Part shown: piece by piece, positions 7,211 through 15,204 of the stretch
Layout of the letters: every line of letters starts with the position of its first letter
How positions within the stretch are numbered: the first letter of the stretch is position 1
Source of the DNA: Ruminococcus sp. YRD2003
GTDB taxonomy: Bacteria > Bacillota > Clostridia > Oscillospirales > Ruminococcaceae
NCBI GenBank assembly: GCA_900109435.1
Contig: FNZT01000016.1
Span: 1 to 64,000, forward strand
Length of the DNA: 64,000 bases
Direction: 5' to 3'
Made by a program: the position numbers and the translations under genes
Notes under the pieces: generated by a model
The model's database searches: none
What the model saw: the letters and a program-made list of their open reading frames with translations, nothing else
Told to the model about the DNA's origin: nothing

Positions 7211-8785
7211 TCAACACGGATAAGTTTCTTTCAGAAATTCGATCAGCATCTCGGGGATATACTGATAGTGATGGGATTCATACAGCTTGTAGGTCAGTTC
7301 TGCGTTATGTGCCTCCAGACGCTCTTTCAGCTTTGCGACGCCTTCCAGAGTAGTATCATCCCCCTCACGGTAATTCTCGGCATAATCGGGATCCTCGAGC
7401 GAACCTGCACAGAGGAATACGGTCTTGTCCAGAGTATCGTTCCTGTCGAAATAACCGTAATCGTTCATATAAATGTCATTGCTGATGCCTTCATATTCAT
7501 TATAATGCTTCAGTCCCCATAACGCAGGACTGCCGATGATGTAGTGACCGAAGGGCTGATTCTCGTATTTGTCCGAATTGAACAGTGCATGGTGGGTGAA
7601 CACACCGCCGTCCGAATGACCGTACAGCGTTGAATTACCGCAGTCGATATTATAATTCTCGCACAGATACGGCATAAGGTTGTCAGTGATAAAATTCAGG
7701 AGCAGTTCACGGTTGATCACGAGATCCTCATAGCGCATTTCCTGGTCGGGGTCGGTGACATCGTAGCTGTAATAAAGGCTGACAAGTATCACAGGTGCAG
7801 CCTCGCCGTTCTCCATGCATTTTCTCAGCTCGGGACAATTACCGAAGCGCCAAATACCGTCTGTCAGGAAGAAAACGGGATAGGTCCTGTCCTTGTCGTA
7901 ATCGGGCGGAAGCGTTACGTGTACAGTGAATTCCTTGCCCATTTCTTCGTCGTAAATGCTTATCTCGTCAACGGAATCCTTTATTGCTTCAACGGCATCA
8001 CGGTCGAATTCCCAGTCGTCTCTGTGGTCATTGAAAGCGAACCAAAGATTCATATGATCATCTCTGTGATCAGCAGTTCCTTCGGGAAGTGTCTCATAAT
8101 CGCCGCTTTTCAGTGCATCATAAGCTATCTGCAAATACATTATCTCTGTATCGACGAGTTCTTTTGAATAACCCCATTCAGTGTCTCTGTCACGGACATA
8201 TTCAAGGTATTCCTCAAAAGACTTGAATGACTCTTTAACAAGTTCAGTCTCGCCGTTTTCATCAGGCTGAGAAGTAATGAACCAGTACGAACCGCCGTCA
8301 TAAAAATCATCTTCAGCGGGTATAAAATACGGCAGGACAAACCCGTCTACAATAATAGTTGACGGCAAAAGGTCATCGTCGCCTTTTTCTGCTCTCTTTT
8401 GGAGCTTCCGCAGTTCATGGTCATATTCTTCATCGGTAAACATATCACGGTTTTCATCCAGATATTTACGTGTAGTCTCCGTGTCACCTTTTACAAACTC
8501 AATGCTCACATTGTGCTCAGCGTTCGGATCAGTATTGGGCTTTTCAAATTTGTCCAGCAGGGTGAGTTCACGCTTGCTGACCCATTCCAGCTCGTTTTCC
8601 GTCATTTTATTAGTGAGCTTTGCGGGCGATGATGTCTGCGTCTGTATCGGTATGGCAGAGCTGCTTTCGGTCGTTTCTGAACCGAGACTGTTTTCAGTCT
8701 GCGAAGAGCTTTCCTGCTTGCCTGCGCAGGCAGTCATGGATAAAGTCATTGCAAGGATCAAAAGAAGTGTGACTGTTTTTTTCAT
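7211..8785 (-). CDS. Lipoprotein esterase (alpha/beta hydrolase, esterase D-like)
   Basis: 524 residues from the second of two close ATGs, chosen because AAGGGA lies 8 nt upstream. A lipoprotein signal (MKKTVTLLLILAMTLSMTAC) gives lipidation at Cys20 and a surface location. A low-complexity Ser/Thr/Glu linker follows. Residues ~270-520 form a putative esterase domain: VTLPPDYDKDRTYPVFFLTD, the nucleophile elbow YGHSDGG, and ESHHYQYIPEML with the likely catalytic His. Such enzymes cleave acetyl or feruloyl esters from polysaccharides or act on siderophores; the substrate here is unknown. The N-terminal ~200 residues are unassigned. Confidence 0.82.
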   Translation of the reverse strand: MKKTVTLLLILAMTLSMTACAGKQESSSQTENSLGSETTESSSAIPIQTQTSSPAKLTNKMTENELEWVSKRELTLLDKFEKPNTDPNAEHNVSIEFVKGDTETTRKYLDENRDMFTDEEYDHELRKLQKRAEKGDDDLLPSTIIVDGFVLPYFIPAEDDFYDGGSYWFITSQPDENGETELVKESFKSFEEYLEYVRDRDTEWGYSKELVDTEIMYLQIAYDALKSGDYETLPEGTADHRDDHMNLWFAFNDHRDDWEFDRDAVEAIKDSVDEISIYDEEMGKEFTVHVTLPPDYDKDRTYPVFFLTDGIWRFGNCPELRKCMENGEAAPVILVSLYYSYDVTDPDQEMRYEDLVINRELLLNFITDNLMPYLCENYNIDCGNSTLYGHSDGGVFTHHALFNSDKYENQPFGHYIIGSPALWGLKHYNEYEGISNDIYMNDYGYFDRNDTLDKTVFLCAGSLEDPDYAENYREGDDTTLEGVAKLKERLEAHNAELTYKLYESHHYQYIPEMLIEFLKETYPC

Positions 8786-8856
8786 TATCATATTCCCTTC
8801 AGCACGATCATTGTGCGGTATTGTCTTGATGTGAACAGCAAACAGAGTCTGCTCAT

Positions 8857-8880
8857 ATCGTGTGATGTTGTTCACACGAT
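8857..8880. promoter_or_regulatory. Perfect 9-bp hairpin or operator upstream of the esterase
   Basis: ATCGTGTGA and TCACACGAT pair across a 6-nt spacer, with no T tract on either side. It sits between the end of the zinc-ribbon gene and the esterase start. It could be an operator or a leader hairpin. Confidence 0.45.
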
Positions 8881-8925
8881 ACCGTCAGACTTTTTCCTCT
8901 TGTAATATCAATGATACCAAGCTAC

Positions 8926-10212
8926 TCAAACAGAGATATCTGTCACGACCCATTCGTTTTCCTCAAGGGGATAGTCGCTGCCGCAGAACGGGCAGTCTTT
9001 GACCTTAGCCGCATCGAAGCTTGCGCCGCATGACGGGCAGGTCACAGCCATGACAGAAAAGCCGAGATCGGTTGGCTTTTTGATAACTTTCCGCAGGCTC
9101 AGGCGTATCTTGTCGGACTCGCGGAGGACTTTTCCGCTGCGGTAGTGGAGGCTGTCGGTATAAAACGTGAGCGAAACATCGCAAACACCGTCTCTGATGC
9201 TGTATTTGTCCACGCCTGAATTAAAGTAGGTAATATCCACGATCTCACGAAGTTTATCGGGGATCGGACTATCGCACTGGCAAATGGTCAATTCCTGCGG
9301 ATTCGGGCTGAAGAGCATGAATTTCAGGAGAGACATGGACTTGTCACGGAAGTATTCTGTTGAAAAAGCGGGGTCAAGCGTACGCATCTTATTGCAGAAT
9401 ATCAGGGACTTTACAGTTTTACTGCCGCCGCGCGCATTCTTACCCATCAGTTTTACCGAAGCGAAACTGTTGACGATGAACCACGCACCGACGCCAAACA
9501 TCACACCGAGTATCACGCTTGCAAATATAGCGGATGCGGCGTTCATCAAAAGCTCGGCACCCGCCAATGCTCCTGTGAAGGCTTTGAACAGCGTCGACAC
9601 GACGATTATTATCGAAAAGAGACAGATACAGATCAGTACATATTTTACGATCTTCCTCGTATCGAAGAGCTTTTTGCCGTCTTCCTGGATGAAGAAATGC
9701 ATAACCTTCGGATAGAGTTCATCCATGAGGAATTTCGTATTACAGAATTCGCATCCTGATTCGAGCTTACCAAGAGTAGACGATGCGCCGCAGTTCGGAC
9801 AGCACATTGCAGTATCGGGAGAAGGAACGCCGCCCTTTTTTGGATTCTGCATTACAACGGTCAGACCGCCATCAGAGTCACTGCTGTATATCTCCTTTTG
9901 GGAATTGCGGATATTTGTGGTGAGATGCTTGCTTCCGCCGATGATGGAATTCACAAAGACGCTGTCGCCGTAGGAAAGCGCCCCGATCTCGTGACTGCTC
10001 TCTTTCGGTTTCCCGATCTGAATCTGCATATCCAGCCCAAGAGACCGCAGCTTCTGTTTTTGCAGTTCCAGCGTGAAGCGAGTATCCTGACTGGCAAGCT
10101 CAGGTATAGCGCCATTGCAGTACCAGTCGGAAAGCTGTTTTGCAAAACTGTGATAATACTGCTTATTATCTTTTTTATTTGAGTGATTGTTACTTGATCC
10201 GTATTCTTCCAT
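8926..10212 (-). CDS. Zinc-ribbon membrane protein with a Tim44-like domain
   Basis: 428 residues with two four-cysteine zinc ribbons, CPNCGASS...CEFC at about 139-157 and CPSCGASF...CPFCG near the C-terminus. Two hydrophobic segments lie at about 190-255 (YVLICICLFSIIIVVSTLF and a second in AIFASVILGVMFGVGAWFIV). The stretch between the membrane and the last ribbon (DPAFSTEYFRDKSMSLLKFM) is typical of Tim44-like ligand-binding domains. No enzymatic residues are seen. Its role may be envelope assembly or sensing, but I do not recognise a named member. Confidence 0.6.
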   Translation of the reverse strand: MEEYGSSNNHSNKKDNKQYYHSFAKQLSDWYCNGAIPELASQDTRFTLELQKQKLRSLGLDMQIQIGKPKESSHEIGALSYGDSVFVNSIIGGSKHLTTNIRNSQKEIYSSDSDGGLTVVMQNPKKGGVPSPDTAMCCPNCGASSTLGKLESGCEFCNTKFLMDELYPKVMHFFIQEDGKKLFDTRKIVKYVLICICLFSIIIVVSTLFKAFTGALAGAELLMNAASAIFASVILGVMFGVGAWFIVNSFASVKLMGKNARGGSKTVKSLIFCNKMRTLDPAFSTEYFRDKSMSLLKFMLFSPNPQELTICQCDSPIPDKLREIVDITYFNSGVDKYSIRDGVCDVSLTFYTDSLHYRSGKVLRESDKIRLSLRKVIKKPTDLGFSVMAVTCPSCGASFDAAKVKDCPFCGSDYPLEENEWVVTDISV

Positions 10213-10297
10213 AATGTCATTTTCTCCATTTCCTGCTCGGCATCGGGAGGCACGCTCCGCATCTGAATGGCAGGAAGTATTGCTTTAAAATTTAGTA

Positions 10298-10345
10298 ATA
10301 AAGGCATCAGCCAATTCCGATCAGCACGAGCGGTGTTGCCTTTAT
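10298..10345. repeat. AAGGCA hairpin, member of a small dispersed family
   Basis: ATAAAGGCA pairs with TGCCTTTAT across 30 nt. On the minus strand the arm continues AAAGGCAACACCGC, which is shared with the hairpins at 37705-37745 and 38935-38982. It lies upstream of the zinc-ribbon gene. Confidence 0.5.
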
Positions 10346-10611
10346 ACTAATAATATCAAAAGTCCGAACTCTTGTCAATATATATCGAAATACACAACCG
10401 CACTGATGCTTCTGTCGCCGCTGCTATAGCAAAGAGCAAAGAATAAGACAAAAAGGGAAAGGCAGCGTAACAGCGTTGTCAGGTAAGTGAACGCAGGCAA
10501 GGGACTTATGAAGAAGTAAGGGTAATTTGCAGTCCCTGAAGCATCATCGGTATGATGTCATAGCAATGAAAAAACAATTTTGCACAGTCCGTAAAGGCAC
10601 AGACCTTGTGC
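10346..10611. other. Intergenic region with one extra hairpin, no gene seen
   Basis: I see no coding frame here. A hairpin at 10579-10614 (TTTGCACA with TGTGCAAA) directly abuts the structured element that follows, and AGGGACT/AGTCCCT near 10499-10538 can also pair. Confidence 0.45.
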
Positions 10612-10738
10612 AAAAAAAGCTCTCCAAGGGGAGCCCCCTTTGGCGGTTTCGCAGGATACCGAATATGTACCGTAAATTTACGGCTCGGTAGCCCACAAAT
10701 TCCGCTAAGGGAAGCACTCCAAAGCGGAGAGCTTTTTT
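10612..10738 (-). ncRNA. Structured element, copy 1 (candidate RNA or terminator)
   Basis: A 127-bp segment directly follows the stop of the AspT-family transporter. The outer arms (AAAAAAGCTCTCC and GGAGAGCTTTTTT) pair perfectly and give a T run on either strand. Inside are GCGG/CCGC, a hairpin around CCGTAAATTTACGG, a near-stem GGCTACC/GGTATCC, and AAGGGGGCTCCCCTT. A second copy at 28375-28498 keeps the core but has a different outer stem that also pairs. That supports a folded RNA. The strand is assigned because both copies sit 3' of a minus-strand gene. I do not recognise a known RNA family. Confidence 0.6.
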
Positions 10739-10741
10739 CAT

Positions 10742-11989
10742 TTACTTGAACAGCATGATAATGAACTGCTCGACGAGCACGACGGATATCAGCGCAACGG
10801 GATAAGTCGCAGCATAAGCGGAAGCAACGTCCTCGGTGCCTGCGGTAGTAATGAGAGTACCGAGCGCGGGCGTAGAAGTCATACCGCCCGTTATAGAGCC
10901 GAGATTATTGAGCAGATTGAGCTTGAGCACATACTTCGCGAACAGGAAACCGATTATCATCGGTACTATCGTCATTATCATTCCATAGAGGAAGTATATC
11001 GGCTGGAAATATTCAGCGAACTTAGCTCCGCCCGAAACTCCTGCACCGATGAGGAAGAACATAAGTCCGAGCTCGCGGAAAACCTTGAGGGTCGAATCCT
11101 TAGGCATGATGCTGATGCTACCGATGCGTCCGAAGTGACCGAAGAGGAGTGCTACCAGCAGACAGCCGCCTGTTGTTGAGAGCGAGAAATTCTTGAACTT
11201 GACAGAGCCGATTATGATACCGAGAACAGCTGCAAGAGCGAAAGGCATGATACCGAAATCGTCCATGTGGATGAGCTTCTTGTCAGACTTCATCTGCTTG
11301 GATTTCTTCTCCTTGCCGACGAGGAGCTCACGCTCCTTAGCCATATCAGCACCAACCATTTTCGGGATGAGCTGAACAAAAAGTACGACTCCGAGAACGC
11401 CGAAAATATACGCTATTCCGTAGCCAACGCTTACAACAGGCTCGAGGTCAGCACCTGCCGCGTCCTTAGCAGCTGAGAATCCGGGAGTGCTTGTGAGCGC
11501 ACCGGAGAGGAGTCCCGACATAAGCGCGGTGAATTCTCCCGTATCGAGGTCGGTGAAGTTTCTGCCTATCATGATGCATCCCGCACAGGCGAGTCCGCCG
11601 CTGAGAATGATGATTATAGCGAGGAGAACATAGGACTTGAAATTCTTCTTGAAGTTGGCGAAGAAATTCGGACCCGCGATGAATCCGACCGCAGAAACGA
11701 AGAGTATCAGACCGAGGTTATCGACTATCTTGAGTGCCGAATCGACGAAAGAGACATCAGCGATGACAGTGCCTGCTGCGTCCTTCTGGCTGACGACGAG
11801 CTGAGTAGTGAGCTGGTCGTGGAAGATCATACCGTACACGAGAGCGACGATGAAAACGCCGGCAGTGCCGAGAGAAATGCCCTTGATCGTGATACGTCCG
11901 AGGATGTATCCGAGCGCAGCGATGAGCAGCACGGAAAACATCAGGAAACCGACGCTCTTCACGGTCAGTAAACCGTCAAACAATTCCAT
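10742..11989 (-). CDS. AspT/YidE/YbjL-family transporter, candidate dicarboxylate (succinate) exporter
   Basis: 415 residues, very hydrophobic, with two homologous five- to six-helix repeats. Each carries a conserved motif (GLLSGALTSTPGFSAAKDAA and GGMTSTPALGTLITTAG), which is the TIGR01625 duplication. Unlike YidE/YbjL there is no pair of TrkA-C domains between the halves, only a short charged loop (KERELLVGKEKKSKQMKSDK). The family includes the aspartate:alanine exchanger AspT and the succinate exporter SucE of Corynebacterium. As the last gene of a fumarate reductase operon, export of succinate or dicarboxylate exchange is the natural inference. Confidence 0.8.
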   Translation of the reverse strand: MELFDGLLTVKSVGFLMFSVLLIAALGYILGRITIKGISLGTAGVFIVALVYGMIFHDQLTTQLVVSQKDAAGTVIADVSFVDSALKIVDNLGLILFVSAVGFIAGPNFFANFKKNFKSYVLLAIIIILSGGLACAGCIMIGRNFTDLDTGEFTALMSGLLSGALTSTPGFSAAKDAAGADLEPVVSVGYGIAYIFGVLGVVLFVQLIPKMVGADMAKERELLVGKEKKSKQMKSDKKLIHMDDFGIMPFALAAVLGIIIGSVKFKNFSLSTTGGCLLVALLFGHFGRIGSISIMPKDSTLKVFRELGLMFFLIGAGVSGGAKFAEYFQPIYFLYGMIMTIVPMIIGFLFAKYVLKLNLLNNLGSITGGMTSTPALGTLITTAGTEDVASAYAATYPVALISVVLVEQFIIMLFK

Positions 11990-12057
11990 AGATATTTACA
12001 CTTTCTTTCATATTTATTCACAGCAACGGGACACGCATGGTGTCCCGTCCGTCATAT

Positions 12058-13662
12058 TCACTTTGATTTTCTTGCGTAATGCGGGAGCAGCATCGGCGAA
12101 GCGGTACCGCTTGCAGCGCCTGCAGCCTCGAGCTCCTTGTTGAAGCGTTCGATGTGCTCGAGCGTGAGCTTCGCGGGAGTATCCGTGCCCTTAGCCTTAG
12201 CAGCCGCACACACGCCCGCATTTCGGCCGAACACGATAACATCGAGGAGCGAGTTGCCCATAAGGCGGTTCCTGCCGTGGATACCGCCCGCGACCTCCCC
12301 TGCCGCGAAGAGGTTCTCAACGTCCGTACCGCAGTCCTCGGATATGTTGAGACCGCCGTTCTGGTAGTGGAGAGTCGGGTAAACGAGGATAGGCTCCTTG
12401 CGAATATCTATGCCGTACTTGCCGAACATACGCATCATAGCGGGGATACGCTTCTCGATGGTACCCTCACCGTTCTTGTACTCTATCATCGGGGTATCGA
12501 GCCATACAGCCTTGCCGAGATTGGTCTCGACGCCCTTGCCGCGCTCGGTACACTCACGGATAATGGAAGCCGCAGTAACGTCACGTGTCTCGAGCGGGTG
12601 CATGAACACATCGCCGTCGATGTTGACGAGCTTAGCTCCGAGCGAGCGAACCTTCTCGGTAACGAGCGCGCCGAAGATCTGCTCGGGATAGCCCGTACCC
12701 GTCGGGTGATACTGGAGGGTATCGGCGTAGAGGAGGCTCGCACCGACCCTGTATCCGAGCACAAGGCCGTCAGCCGTAGCGCCGTAGTGGTTGGAAGTCG
12801 GGAATCCCTGATAGTGCAGACGTCCCGCACCGCCCGTTGCGATTATGACAGTCTTTGCGCGTGCCACGAGGAGCTCCTTAGTCTCCATATTCATGAGGAC
12901 AGCACCTGCCGCTCTGCCGTTTTCGTCGAGGATTATCTCCACAGCCGCCGTGAAGTCGATGACGGGAATACCGCGGTTGAGGACCTCATCGCGGAGAGTA
13001 CGCATTATCTCGGCGCCCGAGTAGTCCTTAGCCGCGTGCATACGCTTGCGTGACGTACCGCCGCCGTGTGTGGTTACCATAGTGCCGTCGGCTTCCTTGT
13101 CGAACTCCACACCGAGCTTATTGAGCCACTGGATAGCCTCGGGAGCCTTGGTAACGAGCTTTGCAACGAGCTCGGGCTTAGCGGCGAAATGGCCGCCTCC
13201 GAAAGCGTCGAGGAAATGGATAGCGGGTGAATCGTTGGGCTTATCGGCAGCCTGAATACCGCCCTCAGCCATCATGGTGTTGGCGTCGCCGATACGGAGC
13301 TTAGTGACTATCATAGCCTTCACGCCCGCCTCATCAGCCTCTATGGCAGCAGAAGCGCCTGCTCCGCCGCCGCCGATGATGAGCACATCGGTGTCATAGT
13401 CGGGAGAAGTGAGGTCAACGTCAGCCGCGCTGATACGGCTCTTTCCCTGCAAGAGCTCAGCGAGCTGAGTAGGCACCTTATCGCCCTTGTTGACGCCCGC
13501 AGAGAGCACAGTGAACTCCTCCTGCTTGTAGTCGGGGTGGAAATGAGCGAGCAGCTCGTCCTTTTCCTCGGCAGTCATACGTCTGGGCTCGAGCTCGGCG
13601 TTAGCGGCTCTCTTCTCCGCAACTATCTTCGCGAGCTCGTTGAGCTTATCTATCTTATACAT
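12058..13662 (-). CDS. frdA: Fumarate reductase flavoprotein subunit, soluble type (TfrA/FrdA-like)
   Basis: 534 residues. The FAD-binding Rossmann motif VLIIGGGGAGASAA is at about 92-107. HGGGTSRKRMHAAKDYSG, QYHPTGTGYP, ETRDVTAASIIRE and PTLHYQNGGLNIS carry the active-site His, Thr and Arg of the fumarate reductase/succinate dehydrogenase family. The His that binds FAD covalently in FrdA/SdhA (SHTVAAEGG) is Asn here (ANTMMAEGG), so FAD should be non-covalent, as in thiol:fumarate reductase. The ~80 residues before the FAD motif are extra. GGAGG precedes the ATG. There is no membrane anchor gene nearby. It should reduce fumarate to succinate in the cytoplasm with electrons from FrdB. Confidence 0.9.
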   Translation of the reverse strand: MYKIDKLNELAKIVAEKRAANAELEPRRMTAEEKDELLAHFHPDYKQEEFTVLSAGVNKGDKVPTQLAELLQGKSRISAADVDLTSPDYDTDVLIIGGGGAGASAAIEADEAGVKAMIVTKLRIGDANTMMAEGGIQAADKPNDSPAIHFLDAFGGGHFAAKPELVAKLVTKAPEAIQWLNKLGVEFDKEADGTMVTTHGGGTSRKRMHAAKDYSGAEIMRTLRDEVLNRGIPVIDFTAAVEIILDENGRAAGAVLMNMETKELLVARAKTVIIATGGAGRLHYQGFPTSNHYGATADGLVLGYRVGASLLYADTLQYHPTGTGYPEQIFGALVTEKVRSLGAKLVNIDGDVFMHPLETRDVTAASIIRECTERGKGVETNLGKAVWLDTPMIEYKNGEGTIEKRIPAMMRMFGKYGIDIRKEPILVYPTLHYQNGGLNISEDCGTDVENLFAAGEVAGGIHGRNRLMGNSLLDVIVFGRNAGVCAAAKAKGTDTPAKLTLEHIERFNKELEAAGAASGTASPMLLPHYARKSK

Positions 13663-13674
13663 TGTGCGCCCTCC

Positions 13675-14358
13675 TTACTTCTCGATATCGCGGTGGTTGT
13701 ACATATCCTTGAGCTCGTCAACGTTTGTGACAGCCTTGGACATGAGCTCAGCCATCTTGTCGTTGAAGATACCCTCGTTGACCTCATTCACGCGGTCATT
13801 GAGGTGCTGACATTCGGGAGCGATGTACTTGCCGTTGAGACGTCTTGCGAGCATAGCTACCTGCGGGTGTGAGATACCTGCGGGACAGCGTGACGAGCAC
13901 ACACCGCACATAACGCAGTCGAAGCTCTCCTCGGCGCACTTCTCGTACTCGCCGCGCTGAGCGTAGGCGATGTACTGCATAACGTTGAGCTCCTGCGTGC
14001 AGGCCTTAGTGCAGGCATTGCAGCCGATACAGCTGTATATCTCGGGATAGAGCTGCATCATTATCTGCTGGTCGGGCTTTATCTCCTCGATGTTGTAGAC
14101 TTTCTTTTCGAGCGGGAAGAAAGGCAGCGTAGCGACGTACATCCCCTCCTGCACCTCAGTCTGACAGGCGAGGCAGCCATGCAGCCCCGACTCGCCCTTA
14201 ATCCTGTAAATGGTAGCGCAGGCGCCGCAGAATCCGTTGCGGCAGCCGCAGCCTCTCACGAGCTCATAGCCCGCATATTCCATAGCAGTCATTATAGTAA
14301 GACCTGCGGGCACCTCATACTTTTTGCCGAACAGGTAAACATTAAGCATATTTTCCAT
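13675..14358 (-). CDS. frdB: Fumarate reductase iron-sulfur subunit, TfrB N-terminal-like
   Basis: 227 residues. The N-terminal plant-type ferredoxin fold has CGCRNGFCGAC and a distal CLAC for a [2Fe-2S] cluster. The C-terminal half has two complete [4Fe-4S] motifs, CIGCNACTKAC and CVMCGVCSSRCP. Classic FrdB/SdhB instead carries [2Fe-2S], [4Fe-4S] and [3Fe-4S]. The methanogen thiol:fumarate reductase B subunit adds a CCG (HdrB-like) domain, which is missing here but present as the separate hdrB gene of this operon. It should carry electrons from the Hdr module to FrdA. The gap to frdA is 12 bp. Confidence 0.88.
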   Translation of the reverse strand: MENMLNVYLFGKKYEVPAGLTIMTAMEYAGYELVRGCGCRNGFCGACATIYRIKGESGLHGCLACQTEVQEGMYVATLPFFPLEKKVYNIEEIKPDQQIMMQLYPEIYSCIGCNACTKACTQELNVMQYIAYAQRGEYEKCAEESFDCVMCGVCSSRCPAGISHPQVAMLARRLNGKYIAPECQHLNDRVNEVNEGIFNDKMAELMSKAVTNVDELKDMYNHRDIEK

Positions 14359-14373
14359 GAATAGTTCTCCTTA

Positions 14374-15204
14374 TCAATACTCGTCGGGCAGCTCACCGAG
14401 CTGGTCGAAACGGAAAACGGGACCGTCCTTGCAGACGTACTTATTGCCGATATTGCAGCGTCCGCACTTGCCCACGCCGCACTTCATACGCAGCTCCATA
14501 GTGGTATAGACCTGCGTCTCGGTGAAGCCGAGCTCCTTGAGCCCCGCAAGCGTGAACTTTATCATTATCGGAGGTCCGCACACGAGCACGGTCTTGCTTG
14601 TGGAAGGAGCGAGCTCCTTGACGTAGTTGGGAACGAATCCGACGTGACCGTCCCAGCCCTCCTGCGGGTTGTCGATAGTGAGGTCGACCTCTATATTCGG
14701 GTCAGCCATCCACTCGTCGATTATCTCCTGATAGTCCACGAGGTCGTCCTTGGAGCGCGAGCCGTAGATGACCTGCACATCGCCGTAATTGGCGCGGTTA
14801 TCGCGGACATAGTTGATTACGGAGCGGAGCGGCGCGAGACCGATACCGCCCGCGATAAAGAGGAGGTCCTTGCCCCTGAGGTCGCCCTCGACGGGGAAAG
14901 CGTTTCCGTACGGACCGCGGATAGTTATCTGCTGACCGACCTCCATAGCGTGGAGCCACTCGGTAAGGCAGCCGCACTTCTTTATGCTGAACTCCATGTA
15001 CTCCTTATTTGTGGGAGATGAAGTGATAGAGAACATCGCCTCGCCCACTCCGGGGATAGAGAGCATCGCGCACTGACCTGGCATATGCTCGAAGACCTTG
15101 CCGCCCTCGGGAGCGACCACCCTGAACGTCTTGACGTCGGGGGTATCCTGCCTGATATCGGTAACAACGCCGATCTTCGGAATCAATGTATCGTTGTTCA
15201 TCAC
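14374..15204 (-). CDS. FAD/NAD(P)H-binding electron-input protein, AsrB/FlxA-like
   Basis: 276 residues of the ferredoxin-NADP reductase superfamily: an FAD-binding barrel (FEHMPGQCAMLSIPGVGEAM), a nucleotide-binding half (FIAGGIGLAPLRSVINYV, VLVCGPPIMI) and a C-terminal [2Fe-2S] loop, MKCGVGKCGRCN. This arrangement is shared by anaerobic sulfite reductase B, dihydroorotate dehydrogenase electron-transfer subunits and FlxA of the Flx-Hdr complex. It should oxidise NADH and pass electrons on. Its start overlaps the end of the preceding gene by 4 bp, so translation is coupled. Confidence 0.85.
   Translation of the reverse strand: MMNNDTLIPKIGVVTDIRQDTPDVKTFRVVAPEGGKVFEHMPGQCAMLSIPGVGEAMFSITSSPTNKEYMEFSIKKCGCLTEWLHAMEVGQQITIRGPYGNAFPVEGDLRGKDLLFIAGGIGLAPLRSVINYVRDNRANYGDVQVIYGSRSKDDLVDYQEIIDEWMADPNIEVDLTIDNPQEGWDGHVGFVPNYVKELAPSTSKTVLVCGPPIMIKFTLAGLKELGFTETQVYTTMELRMKCGVGKCGRCNIGNKYVCKDGPVFRFDQLGELPDEY

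Noticed and set aside
10612..10738. HDV-like ribozyme, suggested by CCGCTAAGG on the plus strand
   Set aside because: CTAAGG resembles the HDV J4/2 segment, but I could not build the P1 and P2 pseudoknot around it in either copy.
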